The position numbers and the translations under genes were made by a program. 64,000 bases of DNA from positions 1 through 64,000 of the forward strand of contig CAZLPZ010000003.1 in NCBI GenBank assembly GCA_964561535.1. The letters run 5' to 3'. Source of the stretch: CAZLPZ01 sp964561535. GTDB taxonomy: Bacteria > Pseudomonadota > Alphaproteobacteria > Micavibrionales > Micavibrionaceae. Shown here in pieces: positions 17,515-26,652 of this stretch (within the stretch, counting starts at the first letter, position 1; each line of letters opens with the position of its first letter). The notes beneath the pieces were generated by a model. The model had not been told where the DNA came from. It saw nothing but the letters and a program-made list of their open reading frames with translations, and searched no databases.

Positions 17515-18917
17515 CGGCAAAAAAATTACCCCCTAAAAATGAGCAGTTAAAAATGAATTCAGCAGATGACTGGTTGAAAATCCGTCAAAGTTGGATGAAG
17601 GAACGTGCGGATTGGATGAGGGCGAACGCGGACCGGTATTTTACAACAGATGAAGAGCTTCCGTTGTCGCGGCATGTTTTATTGATTGTTATGATGATGG
17701 CTGTCGGTACATTTGTATTGTGGGCATCCTTTGCGCGCCTTGATGAGGTAACCAAGGGGGACGGTAAAGTTATTCCATCTTCTGAAATTCAAATTATTCA
17801 GAATCTTGAGGGGGGTATTATTGATGATATGTTGGTACATGAAGGTGAGGCGGTCAAGGTCGGCCAGGTTTTGGTACGTCTGCGCAATTTAGATGCCTCT
17901 GCTTCGCTTGGGTCAAACCAAGCAAAATACAGTGGGTTGATGGCAAGCATTACAAGGTTACAAGCCGAGGCCGAAGGCAAGGATACGGTGATTTTCCCGG
18001 ATGATGTGATCAAAGGGGCTCCGGGAAGTGTATCTGAGGAATTGAACGCTTTTACGGCTAATCGTACTCAATTAAATTCACAGTTATCGGTCCTTGAACA
18101 ACAACGGATTCAACGTCGACAAGAAGTTCAGGAATTGCGCTCTAAGGCTGGGAATTTGGACAAGGTTATTGCGCTTGCCCGGGACCGTAAGGCGATGGTT
18201 GAACCCTTGGTTGCCAAGGGGTCGGCGCCACGTGCTGAATTGTTACAAATGGAGCAGGATATTTTACAACAGCAAACAGAATTGGACAGTGTACGCCAAG
18301 CCGTGCCACGCGCCGAAAGTGCGATCAATGAGGCGTCTGCACGAATTGATGAAATGAAAAAAACGGCAAAAGCCAAAGCACAAACTGAATTGTCGATGAA
18401 GTTGATTGAAATGAATACGGTCAAAGAAACGTTAGGAGCGTTGACGGATCGGAAAGATCGTACAGAAATTAAATCGCTGGTAAATGGTATGATTAAGGTG
18501 ATTAAAATTAAAACGGTGGGTGGCGTTGTCAAACCGGGCGATTCGATTATGGAGGTCGTCCCGACGAATGACCAACTTTTGGTTGAGGCGCGGATTAAAC
18601 CAGCAGATATTGCCTTTATTCACCCCGAGCAGGATGCGATGGTAAAAATTACCGCTTATGATTTTTCAATTTATGGTGGGTTAAAAGGTAAGGTCGTGGA
18701 TATTTCTCCAGACAGTATCACAAATGAAAAAGGCGAGAGTTTCTATCATATTCGTGTGCGTACGGATCAAACCGAACTTAAACGTAAAGGTGAGGTCTTG
18801 CCGATTATTCCTGGGATGGTTGCGTCTGTTGATATTTTAACGGGGCATAAAACGGTCATGGAATATATTTTAAAGCCGTATATTAAAACGATTGATTCCG
18901 CGATGCGGGAGCGATGA
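17511..18917 (+). CDS. Type I secretion membrane-fusion protein (HlyD/LapC family)
   Basis: The 468-aa protein has a cytoplasmic N-terminus, one membrane helix (about residues 57-77), a lipoyl-type half around IQNLEGGIIDDMLVHEGEAV, a long coiled coil (about 150-300), the second lipoyl half and a beta-barrel end. It is the HlyD-type periplasmic adaptor that joins the ABC transporter to a TolC-like outer-membrane channel. The start overlaps the stop of the transporter gene (ATGA), showing a two-gene operon. A TolC partner must be encoded elsewhere. Confidence 0.93.
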   Translation: MTAKKLPPKNEQLKMNSADDWLKIRQSWMKERADWMRANADRYFTTDEELPLSRHVLLIVMMMAVGTFVLWASFARLDEVTKGDGKVIPSSEIQIIQNLEGGIIDDMLVHEGEAVKVGQVLVRLRNLDASASLGSNQAKYSGLMASITRLQAEAEGKDTVIFPDDVIKGAPGSVSEELNAFTANRTQLNSQLSVLEQQRIQRRQEVQELRSKAGNLDKVIALARDRKAMVEPLVAKGSAPRAELLQMEQDILQQQTELDSVRQAVPRAESAINEASARIDEMKKTAKAKAQTELSMKLIEMNTVKETLGALTDRKDRTEIKSLVNGMIKVIKIKTVGGVVKPGDSIMEVVPTNDQLLVEARIKPADIAFIHPEQDAMVKITAYDFSIYGGLKGKVVDISPDSITNEKGESFYHIRVRTDQTELKRKGEVLPIIPGMVASVDILTGHKTVMEYILKPYIKTIDSAMRER

Positions 18918-18942
18918 GGGGATAACACTGTTTCTTTCGGTC

Positions 18943-19467
18943 TTATTCATTCGCTTTTTCGGCGATTTTCATTTGTCGTGCGCGGGTTAGGATCGCATCT
19001 TCTAACGATCTTGCTGTTTCGGGGGCCGTTTTTGCATCGACCCATCCGCCTTTGCTGCGGCTTTGACGGAAAACTTTTACGGATACACCGTTAGCCGTTA
19101 GTTTTTTATCCAGAATAAAGACATTTAGTTTAACACGATCATTTGGGGTTGCTGGGTTTGTGTACCAATCGGTCAAGATGACCCCGCCAAAGGGGTCGGC
19201 AGACGCAAGCGGCATAAATGATACGGTATCAAGGGCGGCACGCCATAAATATGCATTTACCCCAATGCCGGTATTTTCATCACTGTCTGTGCGTTTGCCG
19301 CCTAATGATAATCCGCCAGAGCCAAATATGCTTTTGGGTTGGCTGTAAATATCGTTGCCTGTGGCGCCTCGGTCGGCTCCGGTTGGATATTTGGCTTCGC
19401 CCTTCATCCCTGAGCAGGCCACAAGGGTTAAAAGACAGCACAGAAGACAGGAAAGCCGAAAGAACAT
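18943..19467 (-). CDS. DUF3576 lipoprotein
   Basis: The 174-aa protein begins with a signal peptide ending in the lipobox LVACS (Cys at about residue 19), so it should be lipid-anchored. The rest matches the alphaproteobacterial DUF3576 family: IGVNAYLWRAALDTVSF, then DPFGGVILTDWY and the C-terminal basic helix. Family members are small envelope lipoproteins of unknown biochemical function, possibly in outer-membrane assembly. It converges with the type I secretion operon (26 bp between stops) and is divergent from the porin at 19615. Confidence 0.8.
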   Translation of the reverse strand: MFFRLSCLLCCLLTLVACSGMKGEAKYPTGADRGATGNDIYSQPKSIFGSGGLSLGGKRTDSDENTGIGVNAYLWRAALDTVSFMPLASADPFGGVILTDWYTNPATPNDRVKLNVFILDKKLTANGVSVKVFRQSRSKGGWVDAKTAPETARSLEDAILTRARQMKIAEKANE

Positions 19468-19614
19468 TATTTTATGACCTTTGATTGAGGATGTTTCTTT
19501 TATATCACAGGATCGATGATTGTGAATAATTTTTTTTGGTGGGCTTGACGGAAAGATTCTGACTGAGGTTCAATGAGATGGATATTAATGATTCGTTTTT
19601 TTAGGGAAAAAATT

Positions 19615-20676
19615 ATGAAAAAAATTGCATTTTCTGTTGTTGTGGCCACTTTGTTATCCGGAACCGCTTTTGCGCAAGAAGAAGCGGGCGTCAATCTGGG
19701 TGTTCATGGTTATTTCAAAGCCTATGGAGTTATGAATAATCAAGATTATACGGGAACGCAATCATTGCGTAATGTCGATATCATTCGGGATATGGAATTA
19801 CATTTTACGGGTGAGACCAAGTTGGATAACGGCCTGACGGTTGGGGCCGATGTGGGTGCCGACGGCGATCAAGGGGGATCGTTTGCAATTGCGGATTCAT
19901 TCGTCTATTTCAGCGGTGATTTTGGGCGTTTTAATGTCGGATCAACGGATAATGTGACCTATTTACTTCAAGTTCAGGCGCCCGCGGTTGATGGTGTATA
20001 TGATGGAATGGATCAATATTTTACACCGTTTAACTATGCAGCGACGGATGTCGCGCGTTTGGCCGATATTGAATTTGATTACGACCAAGATGTGACTAAT
20101 GGTGGCGATAAAGTCAGTTATATTTCGCCGTCTTATTCGGGTCTTCAATATGGGGTGTCCTGGACACCTGAATCACGTTCGGCCTCTCGGGCCCTTGATG
20201 GCGTCGATTCGGGGACGGGTTTGGCCGATGTCTTGGACGTCGCAGTTCGTTATGAAAGTGATGCTTCTTTTGGATCGTATCGTGTGGGCGGAGGGTATAC
20301 TGTTGCTGAACAACGTGCCGCTTGGAACGGGGCGGTTGATTTGGATATTGGAGCCTTTGGTATTGGCGTCGTGTATACAAATGATAATGAAGATGAAGGC
20401 GCCACCACGGCCGCGACCGGAAAAACTCAATGGATCTTGGGCGTTGATTATACGATGGGGGCCACTACATTTGGGGCATCCTATTTGAACCAAGATAACG
20501 AATATGGCGTTAATGAAATTAATACCGATCGTTATACAGCGGGCGTGAATTATAATGTTGGATCCGGTGTTGATTTCAAAGGTCTTGTAACATTTATTAA
20601 TCATGATGTTGATACGGCTTTGGGCCATGATGTTGACGGCACCGCGGGTATGATCGGGACATCAATTTCGTTTTAA
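19615..20676 (+). CDS. Outer-membrane porin, copy 1
   Basis: The 353-aa product has a signal peptide cut after AFA and a repeated beta-strand pattern ending in a C-terminal phenylalanine (SISF), the outer-membrane insertion signal. It belongs to the general porins of the Rhodospirillales type. I start at ATG 19615 (MKKIAFS), preceded by AGGGA; upstream in-frame codons would spoil the signal peptide. Acidic loops (DNEDEGA) hint at cation selectivity, which is an inference. It is closely related to the next gene: both share the start motif of the mature protein, a conserved LDNGLTVGA strand, a DGDQGG/DADQGD loop and the same C-terminal strands. Confidence 0.9.
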   Translation: MKKIAFSVVVATLLSGTAFAQEEAGVNLGVHGYFKAYGVMNNQDYTGTQSLRNVDIIRDMELHFTGETKLDNGLTVGADVGADGDQGGSFAIADSFVYFSGDFGRFNVGSTDNVTYLLQVQAPAVDGVYDGMDQYFTPFNYAATDVARLADIEFDYDQDVTNGGDKVSYISPSYSGLQYGVSWTPESRSASRALDGVDSGTGLADVLDVAVRYESDASFGSYRVGGGYTVAEQRAAWNGAVDLDIGAFGIGVVYTNDNEDEGATTAATGKTQWILGVDYTMGATTFGASYLNQDNEYGVNEINTDRYTAGVNYNVGSGVDFKGLVTFINHDVDTALGHDVDGTAGMIGTSISF

Positions 20677-20729
20677 AAAGATTGGACGTGATTCGAGGTC
20701 TTGTGCCTAAATTTCGTTGATTTTAAAAG

Positions 20730-20764
20730 GCCCCCTTTGGATTAAACCGAGGGGGCTTTTTTTC
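20730..20764 (+). terminator. Terminator of porin copy 1
   Basis: GCCCCCT and AGGGGGC pair across a 13-nt loop, followed by eight T. Confidence 0.85.
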
Positions 20765-20933
20765 ATCAAGGATCACCTGTGATCGCACGCTGGGGCCTTA
20801 GATATTATTTATGAACCACGATTGAGTCAGGGTTCCTTAGGATATCTTTGTTTTGGCAGCCTATATTATGTCTTTTTTATGTTGCATAAATACAACTAAA
20901 ATTAAAAAACCCTTTAAAATAAGGGTGAAATGT

Positions 20934-20962
20934 TTGACGGGTTGGGTCAAAGGCAGGATACT
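20934..20962 (+). promoter_or_regulatory. Promoter of porin copy 2
   Basis: TTGACG (20934-20939), a 17-bp spacer and GATACT (20957-20962) place the start near 20969, giving a leader of about 107 nt. Confidence 0.65.
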
Positions 20963-21075
20963 TTCTCCAGTTCACGTTTCGCGTGGACCCGCGTGGGTGC
21001 AAAGATCGTTCAATTGGACGGGCAATGTTCCAAGCGAAACATGATAAATTTAACAACTTTTAGGAGTTACTGCAG

Positions 21076-22179
21076 ATGAAAAAAATTCTTCTCAGCACCG
21101 CTGCTCTCGCGGCTTTGGCTGTCTCGGCCCCCGCTTTTGCTCAAGAAGAGTCGGGCGTTAAACTGAACCTTGGCGGCCATTTTAAAGGCTATGGCGTTTG
21201 GGTTGATCAAGAAACCGAAGCAGGCGATTCAGTTCGTTCGGTTGATATGGTCCGTGATACCGAAGTCCATTTCTCAGGTGAGACCACCTTGGATAATGGA
21301 TTGACGGTTGGCGCTCATATCGAAGCAGATGCTGATCAAGGCGATGGTTTTACTGTTGATGAAACCTACGCTTATTTTTCTGGTTCCTGGGGTCGCGTGA
21401 ATTTGGGCGCGGAAGATGGCGCTGCATTTTTGATGCAAGTCTCGGCACCGTCCGCGGATAGTAACTATGATGGTATCCGTCAGTTTGTAAATCCGTTCAA
21501 TTATTCTGCAGCCGCATTATCTGCAGCTCAGGCGACTGCTTTATCGGCGGGTCAATATGATTATGAACACAATGTATCCGGCAAATCGGATAAATTCACC
21601 TATTTGTCGCCGGTATTCTCTGGTTTCCAAGCCGGGGTTTCTTATACACCGGATTTGTCCGATTCACGTAGTTTGACAGGGGTAACGGTTGATGATAACG
21701 CCGATACGCGTGGCGATGTGTGGGATTTGGCTGCACGTTATGAAGGTCAATTCAACAATGTTGATGTTGTCGCTGGCGTTGGTTACTCGATGGCCGATGT
21801 TGAATCAACCACAACCCCTGCAACGGTCAAAGATCAAGAAGCTTGGAATGCAGGCTTGGATTTAGGCTTTGGTGCTGTTGGCGTTGGTGCTGCGTATACA
21901 ACGGATGATCAAGGAACTGCGAGTGATGAAGTCGAAACCTGGGTTTTGGGTGCAGATTATACAACCGGTCCTTTCACCTTGGGTGCGTCTTATTTGACTC
22001 AAGATGATACTGTTGGAACAGACGTTGATACCGATCGTTACACCGGTGGTGTGACATATGCGTACGGTCCTGGAATGACATTCCGTGGTTCTGTATCGTA
22101 TGTTGATCATGATATTGCTGGAACTTCGGCTGATGTTGATGGTACGGCTGTTATGCTCGGGACCCAAGTCAATTTCTAA
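21076..22179 (+). CDS. Outer-membrane porin, copy 2
   Basis: The 367-aa porin has a textbook signal peptide (cut after APAFA) and ends in phenylalanine (VNF). The mature part is acidic with short beta-strands separated by turn-rich loops, like copy 1. Its ribosome site is AGGAG, and it has its own promoter and terminator, so it is regulated apart from copy 1. The codon choice is strongly biased compared with copy 1, as seen in highly expressed genes. It probably forms the main diffusion pore, with copy 1 as a variant. Confidence 0.92.
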   Translation: MKKILLSTAALAALAVSAPAFAQEESGVKLNLGGHFKGYGVWVDQETEAGDSVRSVDMVRDTEVHFSGETTLDNGLTVGAHIEADADQGDGFTVDETYAYFSGSWGRVNLGAEDGAAFLMQVSAPSADSNYDGIRQFVNPFNYSAAALSAAQATALSAGQYDYEHNVSGKSDKFTYLSPVFSGFQAGVSYTPDLSDSRSLTGVTVDDNADTRGDVWDLAARYEGQFNNVDVVAGVGYSMADVESTTTPATVKDQEAWNAGLDLGFGAVGVGAAYTTDDQGTASDEVETWVLGADYTTGPFTLGASYLTQDDTVGTDVDTDRYTGGVTYAYGPGMTFRGSVSYVDHDIAGTSADVDGTAVMLGTQVNF

Positions 22180-22205
22180 TTTGATTTGATTGTCTAAAAT
22201 TTAAA

Positions 22206-22233
22206 AGCCGGGGATATTTGTCCCCGGCTTTTT
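22206..22233 (+). terminator. Terminator of porin copy 2
   Basis: A perfect 9-bp stem AGCCGGGGA/TCCCCGGCT with a 6-nt loop and a T-run follows the stop by about 26 bp. Confidence 0.9.
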
Positions 22234-22319
22234 CTTGTTTGCTTTCATTTTAAAATAAAATAGTCGAATTTTTTTCTTATTTGGAAGAAGAATATGGTGT
22301 ATTTAGCCCTTAAGTATTT

Positions 22320-22877
22320 TTACCCATACACCGCAATGGATCCGGCGGTTTGTTCTCGGTCGAATGCGCTATAATGAAGGATTGCTGTTGCGATATCTTG
22401 TAGGGGTGGTGTCGTTTTTGTATCATGGGATGCAATGATCATTTTCTCGGGTCCTATGATTTTTGAAATTAAACGATCAATGGGGTTTGGATTTTGGGCA
22501 AAGTCGGTCGATTGATCTTGCCTGATGTTATGATCGGTTATGGCTTCTTGAAGGGCAGATGCTAAAAGTCCCATACCTCCTCCAAAAAGAGTGCCGCCGA
22601 TCATAGCGGATACAGGTTTCATTGTGTCACCGGTTATTTTCTGATACGCCCAACTGATGACCGGCAAATGTTGTAGGGGGTTGATAATGTCCAACAAATC
22701 CCCAAATCCAACTTGGTTGGATGATTCTTGTCTTTGAGTTTTCGTAGAAATATCTGATTTTGTTTCTGTATTTGAAGTTTTTGTATGCGCCCCATATGAG
22801 ATGACCCCGCCACAACTGCGTTCACGGTCATAGGTGTAATAGCAGGAGGGGGTCTCGGATATTGGCGCAATGGACAT
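22320..22877 (-). CDS. Conserved hypothetical alphaproteobacterial protein
   Basis: The product has 185 aa. The core (about residues 57-100) reads GFGDLLDIINPLQHLPVISW, then a QKITGDTMKPVSAMIGG stretch and a glycine-rich helix. I recall this core from uncharacterised proteins widespread in Rhodospirillales. The two ends carry a similar motif: YTYDRERSCGGVISYG near residue 15 and YSAFDREQTAGSIAVYG at the C-terminus. The middle third is polar and low in complexity. There is no signal peptide; the glycine-rich segment could touch a membrane. Function unknown. It stands alone between two plus-strand genes. Confidence 0.65.
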   Translation of the reverse strand: MSIAPISETPSCYYTYDRERSCGGVISYGAHTKTSNTETKSDISTKTQRQESSNQVGFGDLLDIINPLQHLPVISWAYQKITGDTMKPVSAMIGGTLFGGGMGLLASALQEAITDHNIRQDQSTDFAQNPNPIDRLISKIIGPEKMIIASHDTKTTPPLQDIATAILHYSAFDREQTAGSIAVYG

Positions 22878-23096
22878 AATTTATAAACCTCGTTATAGCG
22901 TACCTTCTTTTCTTTGCAAATGAGATGCCATTTTGTAGGAAGGGGAGCTGATTTATGATTTAATATACATAATTTTATAAAAATGTGTTATCTTTATAAA
23001 ATTATCATTGTGAACAGGGGCTTCGGGGCTTTAAATGAGGGGAAATTAAAACTTGTACTTTCGGGTTGTATCCCCCGTTTGAAATGAAAAATCCGG

Positions 23097-23648
23097 ATGA
23101 ATTCAGTGCTAAAAATATATATTGCTTCTTCCTATCTTCGAACCGCGGTGCAAGCCGTTTTGCATACATTGGATTTTTCAGTGGTGGTTTTGGACTCTAT
23201 CTCTGAACAAGGGCTGGAACCTGGGGATGAAATTCTGTCAATTTCTTTTGAAACTCCGATGCGTTTAGGGGGAATTCTTGATTGGATCGTGTTAAGGGCG
23301 CAAGCATTGCGGACTGGGATGGCCTTCATGCCCGAGACACTTTTTCTGGCAGAGGGGATGTTTTTTGTTAAAAAACAAATTTTTGTATCGAGCGCGGGTC
23401 AATCTGTTCGATTGACAGATCGTGAATCAGATGTTTTACGTGCACTGTATCATGCCAATCAACATCTGATGGCCAAGGCGGATTTACTCGAGCAGGTTTG
23501 GGGATATGCTCTTGGAGTTGAAACGCATACAATTGAAACGCATTTGTATAGGTTACGCCAAAAAATTGAACGAGATGCGGCAAATCCAGAAAATATTCTA
23601 ACGACGGAAAATGGGTATCGATTGGTGCTTTCAGGAATGGTGGAATAG
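23097..23648 (+). CDS. OmpR-type winged-helix regulator with atypical receiver part
   Basis: The 183-aa protein has a C-terminal Trans_reg_C winged helix (about residues 100-178) with LTDRESDVLRAL, the recognition-helix region VETHTIETHLYRLRQKI and the ENGYRLV beta-hairpin. The N-terminal 90 residues are receiver-like in length but lack the acidic pocket and phospho-accepting aspartate, so control by a kinase is unlikely. No kinase neighbour exists. It converges with cmk, with only 7 bp between the stops. The target promoters are unknown. Confidence 0.8.
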   Translation: MNSVLKIYIASSYLRTAVQAVLHTLDFSVVVLDSISEQGLEPGDEILSISFETPMRLGGILDWIVLRAQALRTGMAFMPETLFLAEGMFFVKKQIFVSSAGQSVRLTDRESDVLRALYHANQHLMAKADLLEQVWGYALGVETHTIETHLYRLRQKIERDAANPENILTTENGYRLVLSGMVE

Positions 23649-23655
23649 GTAATTC

Positions 23656-24390
23656 TTATTGTAATTCTTCCTGGTGTTTTTGGATATCATGGTCGGCGGT
23701 TGTTGGTTGAATATTCAAATTTTTAATCACAAGTTTGGTGACTTCGGTTACTAAATCAGTGACACTACGATCAGTTGTATCTAAAATTATAGCTCCTTCG
23801 GCGGGCAAAGTTGGCGCAACGGCACGGGTCATATCGCGGTGATCCCGAGCCATTAAATCCTGAAGAATATCGTTGTACGTTACGTTTTCACCTTGTTTTG
23901 TTAGATCTAGATGTCGTCGGTGGGCACGGATATCGACATGGGCGGTGACGTACAGTTTAAGCGGGGCTTCTGGACAAATGATCGTTCCGCAATCGCGGCC
24001 GTCCAAAATTGCTCCTGATGGATGCCGACCGTCGGCAAAAACAGGGGGATGTAAAGCAAAATTCCGTTGGAAATTAATAAGAGCGGTGCGTGCACTGGGA
24101 ACTATGGCGTATACCGATGCGTACATTCCGGCTGTACGCCCTCGGAGTTCGGGGTTATCCAAACGGCTAGACGTACGGGCTAATTCCTCGGCTAAGCGTA
24201 TGGCTAGTTCTGTAACGTGTAAATCATCATGGGGATCAATACCGGATTGATACGCTGTTAAACCTAATAAGCGGTATACCAATCCAGTATCTAATATGGC
24301 CATATCAAACACACGGGCAAGAGCACGGGCGATTGTTCCCTTGCCGGATGCGGCGGGCCCGTCAATGGTCAGAATATTTTTATTGATCAT
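23656..24390 (-). CDS. cmk: Cytidylate kinase
   Basis: The 244-aa enzyme phosphorylates CMP and dCMP with ATP in pyrimidine nucleotide salvage. The P-loop GPAASGKGT is at about residues 10-18, followed by LDTGLVYR; the CMP-binding DGRDCGTIICPEA stretch and the lid (around RAHRRHLDL) are present. The C-terminal tail after about residue 225 is longer than usual and hydrophilic. The gene follows lptA on the same strand after 65 bp and may be transcribed with it. rpsA, a common partner of cmk, is not here. Confidence 0.93.
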   Translation of the reverse strand: MINKNILTIDGPAASGKGTIARALARVFDMAILDTGLVYRLLGLTAYQSGIDPHDDLHVTELAIRLAEELARTSSRLDNPELRGRTAGMYASVYAIVPSARTALINFQRNFALHPPVFADGRHPSGAILDGRDCGTIICPEAPLKLYVTAHVDIRAHRRHLDLTKQGENVTYNDILQDLMARDHRDMTRAVAPTLPAEGAIILDTTDRSVTDLVTEVTKLVIKNLNIQPTTADHDIQKHQEELQ

Positions 24391-24455
24391 AGAAGAATGG
24401 TGGCGGGAGTTTTATTAATTGTCAATTGAATTGAGAGTATCAAAAAAGTAAAAAA

Positions 24456-24986
24456 TTATTTCTTTTTAAGTTCTTCGGTATAAAACACTCCTGTAACACG
24501 GCCGCCGGTTTTGGGATCCCCCAATAGGGTTGATTTTTGGGTGGTAAGATCAATGGTGGCCCGGGCGCCGCGCAATATGTTTTTATCGCGTGTAATTGTC
24601 ACGGGGCCCTCCAATGTTGCCGAGTTTGTATCGCGGTCATAAACGGCACGCGTTCCCGTCGCCGTTTCGGTGGCGGTCTTTAAAATAACATTTTTGCCTG
24701 TAGCGGTTAGTCGGTAAATATTTATACCTCCCTTTTTATCTGCCTTATCTTGGGGGTCTCGGTAATCTGCGACGACGTGGTCGGCGGTCAGGGTCATATT
24801 ATCTTGGGAGATAACAACGTTACCTCGTGCAACATATTGATGGTCATCGCGGTGCCATTCAAGGGCAGTGTCTGCAGAAATTTTTAAGGGGCCTTTTTTT
24901 TGTGGTGTATTTTGTGCCATAGCAGGTAAGGAGAAAATTAAAATAACCCCAATAAAAATGAAAAAACTATTTTTTAAAAATATCAT
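24456..24986 (-). CDS. lptA: LPS transport periplasmic protein LptA
   Basis: The 176-aa protein has a signal peptide ending near AMA and a single OstA-like beta-jellyroll (KISADTALEW, VARGNVVI, LTADHVVADY). LptA forms the periplasmic bridge that carries lipopolysaccharide from LptC to LptD. It is the third gene of the minus-strand operon rnd-kdsD-lptC-lptA. lptB, the usual next gene, is absent; cmk follows instead. The C-terminus ends in a Lys cluster. Confidence 0.9.
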   Translation of the reverse strand: MIFLKNSFFIFIGVILIFSLPAMAQNTPQKKGPLKISADTALEWHRDDHQYVARGNVVISQDNMTLTADHVVADYRDPQDKADKKGGINIYRLTATGKNVILKTATETATGTRAVYDRDTNSATLEGPVTITRDKNILRGARATIDLTTQKSTLLGDPKTGGRVTGVFYTEELKKK

Positions 24987-24988
24987 TT

Positions 24989-25633
24989 TTATATCCCATC
25001 GTTTAAAATAATTGTTGCGGGGCCGGTTAAAATTATAATTCCAGTTATTGTATTCCCTTTGGCACTTTGGGCTGTCATTTCACCTAAAGGGCCGGTCATA
25101 TGGATTGGTGTATCTGATACAATATCACGTGTTTTTGCATTAAGTTGCAGATGATCGACTGTTGCATGATATCCGTCTGACGTTGTAAAAACAACGCCAC
25201 CAGAGAGATCAAGTTCATTTGTGGTTTGATTATAAAGTCCGGATGGGGCGCCACCTGTTACTGTAATACCGGATGATAGGGTGATTGTTCCCGTTGGTGT
25301 ATCTAAATCAAGAAGGTCTGGTTTACCTGCAACCTGAACGGCGCGTGTGGCGGTTAGGGTAAAGGGATTACCGTTGCCATCGGTGGATGAAAATTTTGGT
25401 GCAATTAAGTCATTTGATGTTTGCGCTGGGTCAGATATTTGGGTATTTGTCGAGGTGAGTGGGTCATCATTCCATGGCCAGATAAAAACAACGGTGATAA
25501 CCGCAAAAATTATCAAAGCAAGCAGGGGACGAATAATGCGTGTGATAATGCCGTACAGGCGGGGTGTTCCCCGGCGTGGGGTATTGACCATTAATAAATC
25601 ACGGGGAATAGGGGGATGGGGCCCAGAAGACAT
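24989..25633 (-). CDS. lptC: LPS export protein LptC
   Basis: The 214-aa product has a short cytoplasmic head, one membrane helix (about residues 32-52) and a periplasmic LptC-type jellyroll (strands such as LDLSGGVVFTT and VSDTPIHMTG). LptC accepts LPS from the LptBFG transporter and hands it to LptA. It starts 1 bp after the kdsD stop and ends 2 bp before the lptA start, so the genes are tightly coupled. Confidence 0.88.
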   Translation of the reverse strand: MSSGPHPPIPRDLLMVNTPRRGTPRLYGIITRIIRPLLALIIFAVITVVFIWPWNDDPLTSTNTQISDPAQTSNDLIAPKFSSTDGNGNPFTLTATRAVQVAGKPDLLDLDTPTGTITLSSGITVTGGAPSGLYNQTTNELDLSGGVVFTTSDGYHATVDHLQLNAKTRDIVSDTPIHMTGPLGEMTAQSAKGNTITGIIILTGPATIILNDGI

Positions 25634-25634
25634 T

Positions 25635-26642
25635 TTAAATTAGCCCAACTTTTAGACACTCTTGAACACGGATGAGCCCCTTAAAGATATTACCGTCTGC
25701 AACAATAAGCGATGTGATGATTTGGTTTCCTGGGCGTTTTAACATGCGATTTACAGCCTCGATTGCAAGCAGATCCGGGGAAATTGTTTGCGGTGAACGA
25801 CTCATTACACTGTCAACCGTACGGGATAATAAATTGGCGTCCATGTGTCGTTTTAAATCGCCGTCGGTGATCATGCCCAATACATGGTTATCAGCGTTTG
25901 TGACAATCACGGCACCTACATTTTTTTCGGTCATTTTTAAAATAGCTTGATCCATGGTCGCCGTGGGTGAAATTGTTGGTACATCAGTACCCGTTAACAT
26001 GATATCGGAAATTTTTAATAGTTGTGCGCCTAATTTTCCGGATGGATGAAATACACGAAATTGATCAGGTGTTAATCCAATGCGTTTCATTAAGGCTTCG
26101 GCCAGAGCATCACCCAGTCCCATTGTATTAATCGTCGATGTTGTGGGGGCAATGACGTCCGAGAATGCTTCGGGAATATCCGGCAAGCATAAAGTGACTG
26201 TTCCTGCGCGACCTAATGTGCTGTCTGGCTTTCGTGTGATCGCGATCAATGGGATATCAAATCGTTTGCAATAGGCGATCAGGTCTGATTGTTCGCGGCT
26301 TTCCCCCGATGCCGAAATTAAAATCACAACGTCTGTGTCGGTGATCATGCCGAGGTCACCATGTCCGGCCTCGGCGATGTGGACGAAATGCGCAGGGACG
26401 GCAGTTGAGGCGAATGTCGCAACCATTTTGCGCGCAACATGCCCCGATTTACCAATGCCGGATACGATCAACCGACCTTGTTTATGTTGGCGCATGGTAT
26501 GAATGATATCGACCGCACGGGTAAATGTATCGTCCAAACTGTCGGCCAAGACACGCAGCCCTTCGGCCTCGGCCAAAATCACCGCGCGCGCGGCGATGAT
26601 GTCTGGGGATATTTTTGTAGGGTTTGATCGTTCTGGATTCAT
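25635..26642 (-). CDS. kdsD: Arabinose-5-phosphate isomerase (KdsD/KpsF)
   Basis: This 335-aa enzyme converts ribulose 5-phosphate to arabinose 5-phosphate, the first step of Kdo synthesis for LPS. It has an N-terminal SIS domain (SGIGKSGHVARKMVA, then SASGESREQ) and two CBS domains in the C-terminal half (MLTGTDVPTISP, GMITDGDLKRHM, DSVMSRSPQTISP). I start at ATG 26642 (MNPERS), which has AAAGG upstream and lies 10 bp after the rnd stop; an upstream in-frame codon would overlap rnd. Its place in the lpt operon matches other alphaproteobacteria. Confidence 0.93.
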   Translation of the reverse strand: MNPERSNPTKISPDIIAARAVILAEAEGLRVLADSLDDTFTRAVDIIHTMRQHKQGRLIVSGIGKSGHVARKMVATFASTAVPAHFVHIAEAGHGDLGMITDTDVVILISASGESREQSDLIAYCKRFDIPLIAITRKPDSTLGRAGTVTLCLPDIPEAFSDVIAPTTSTINTMGLGDALAEALMKRIGLTPDQFRVFHPSGKLGAQLLKISDIMLTGTDVPTISPTATMDQAILKMTEKNVGAVIVTNADNHVLGMITDGDLKRHMDANLLSRTVDSVMSRSPQTISPDLLAIEAVNRMLKRPGNQIITSLIVADGNIFKGLIRVQECLKVGLI

Positions 26643-26652
26643 CGGGTAGCCT

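Larger units (their letters stand above)
20677..21075. other. Intergenic region between the two porins
   Basis: The left end holds the terminator of porin 1. The right end holds the promoter and leader of porin 2. Between them I see no open frame or RNA gene. Short inverted pieces (GTTTCGCGTGGAC, CCCGCGTGGG) in the leader of porin 2 could fold or bind a regulator, but I cannot assign one. Confidence 0.5.
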
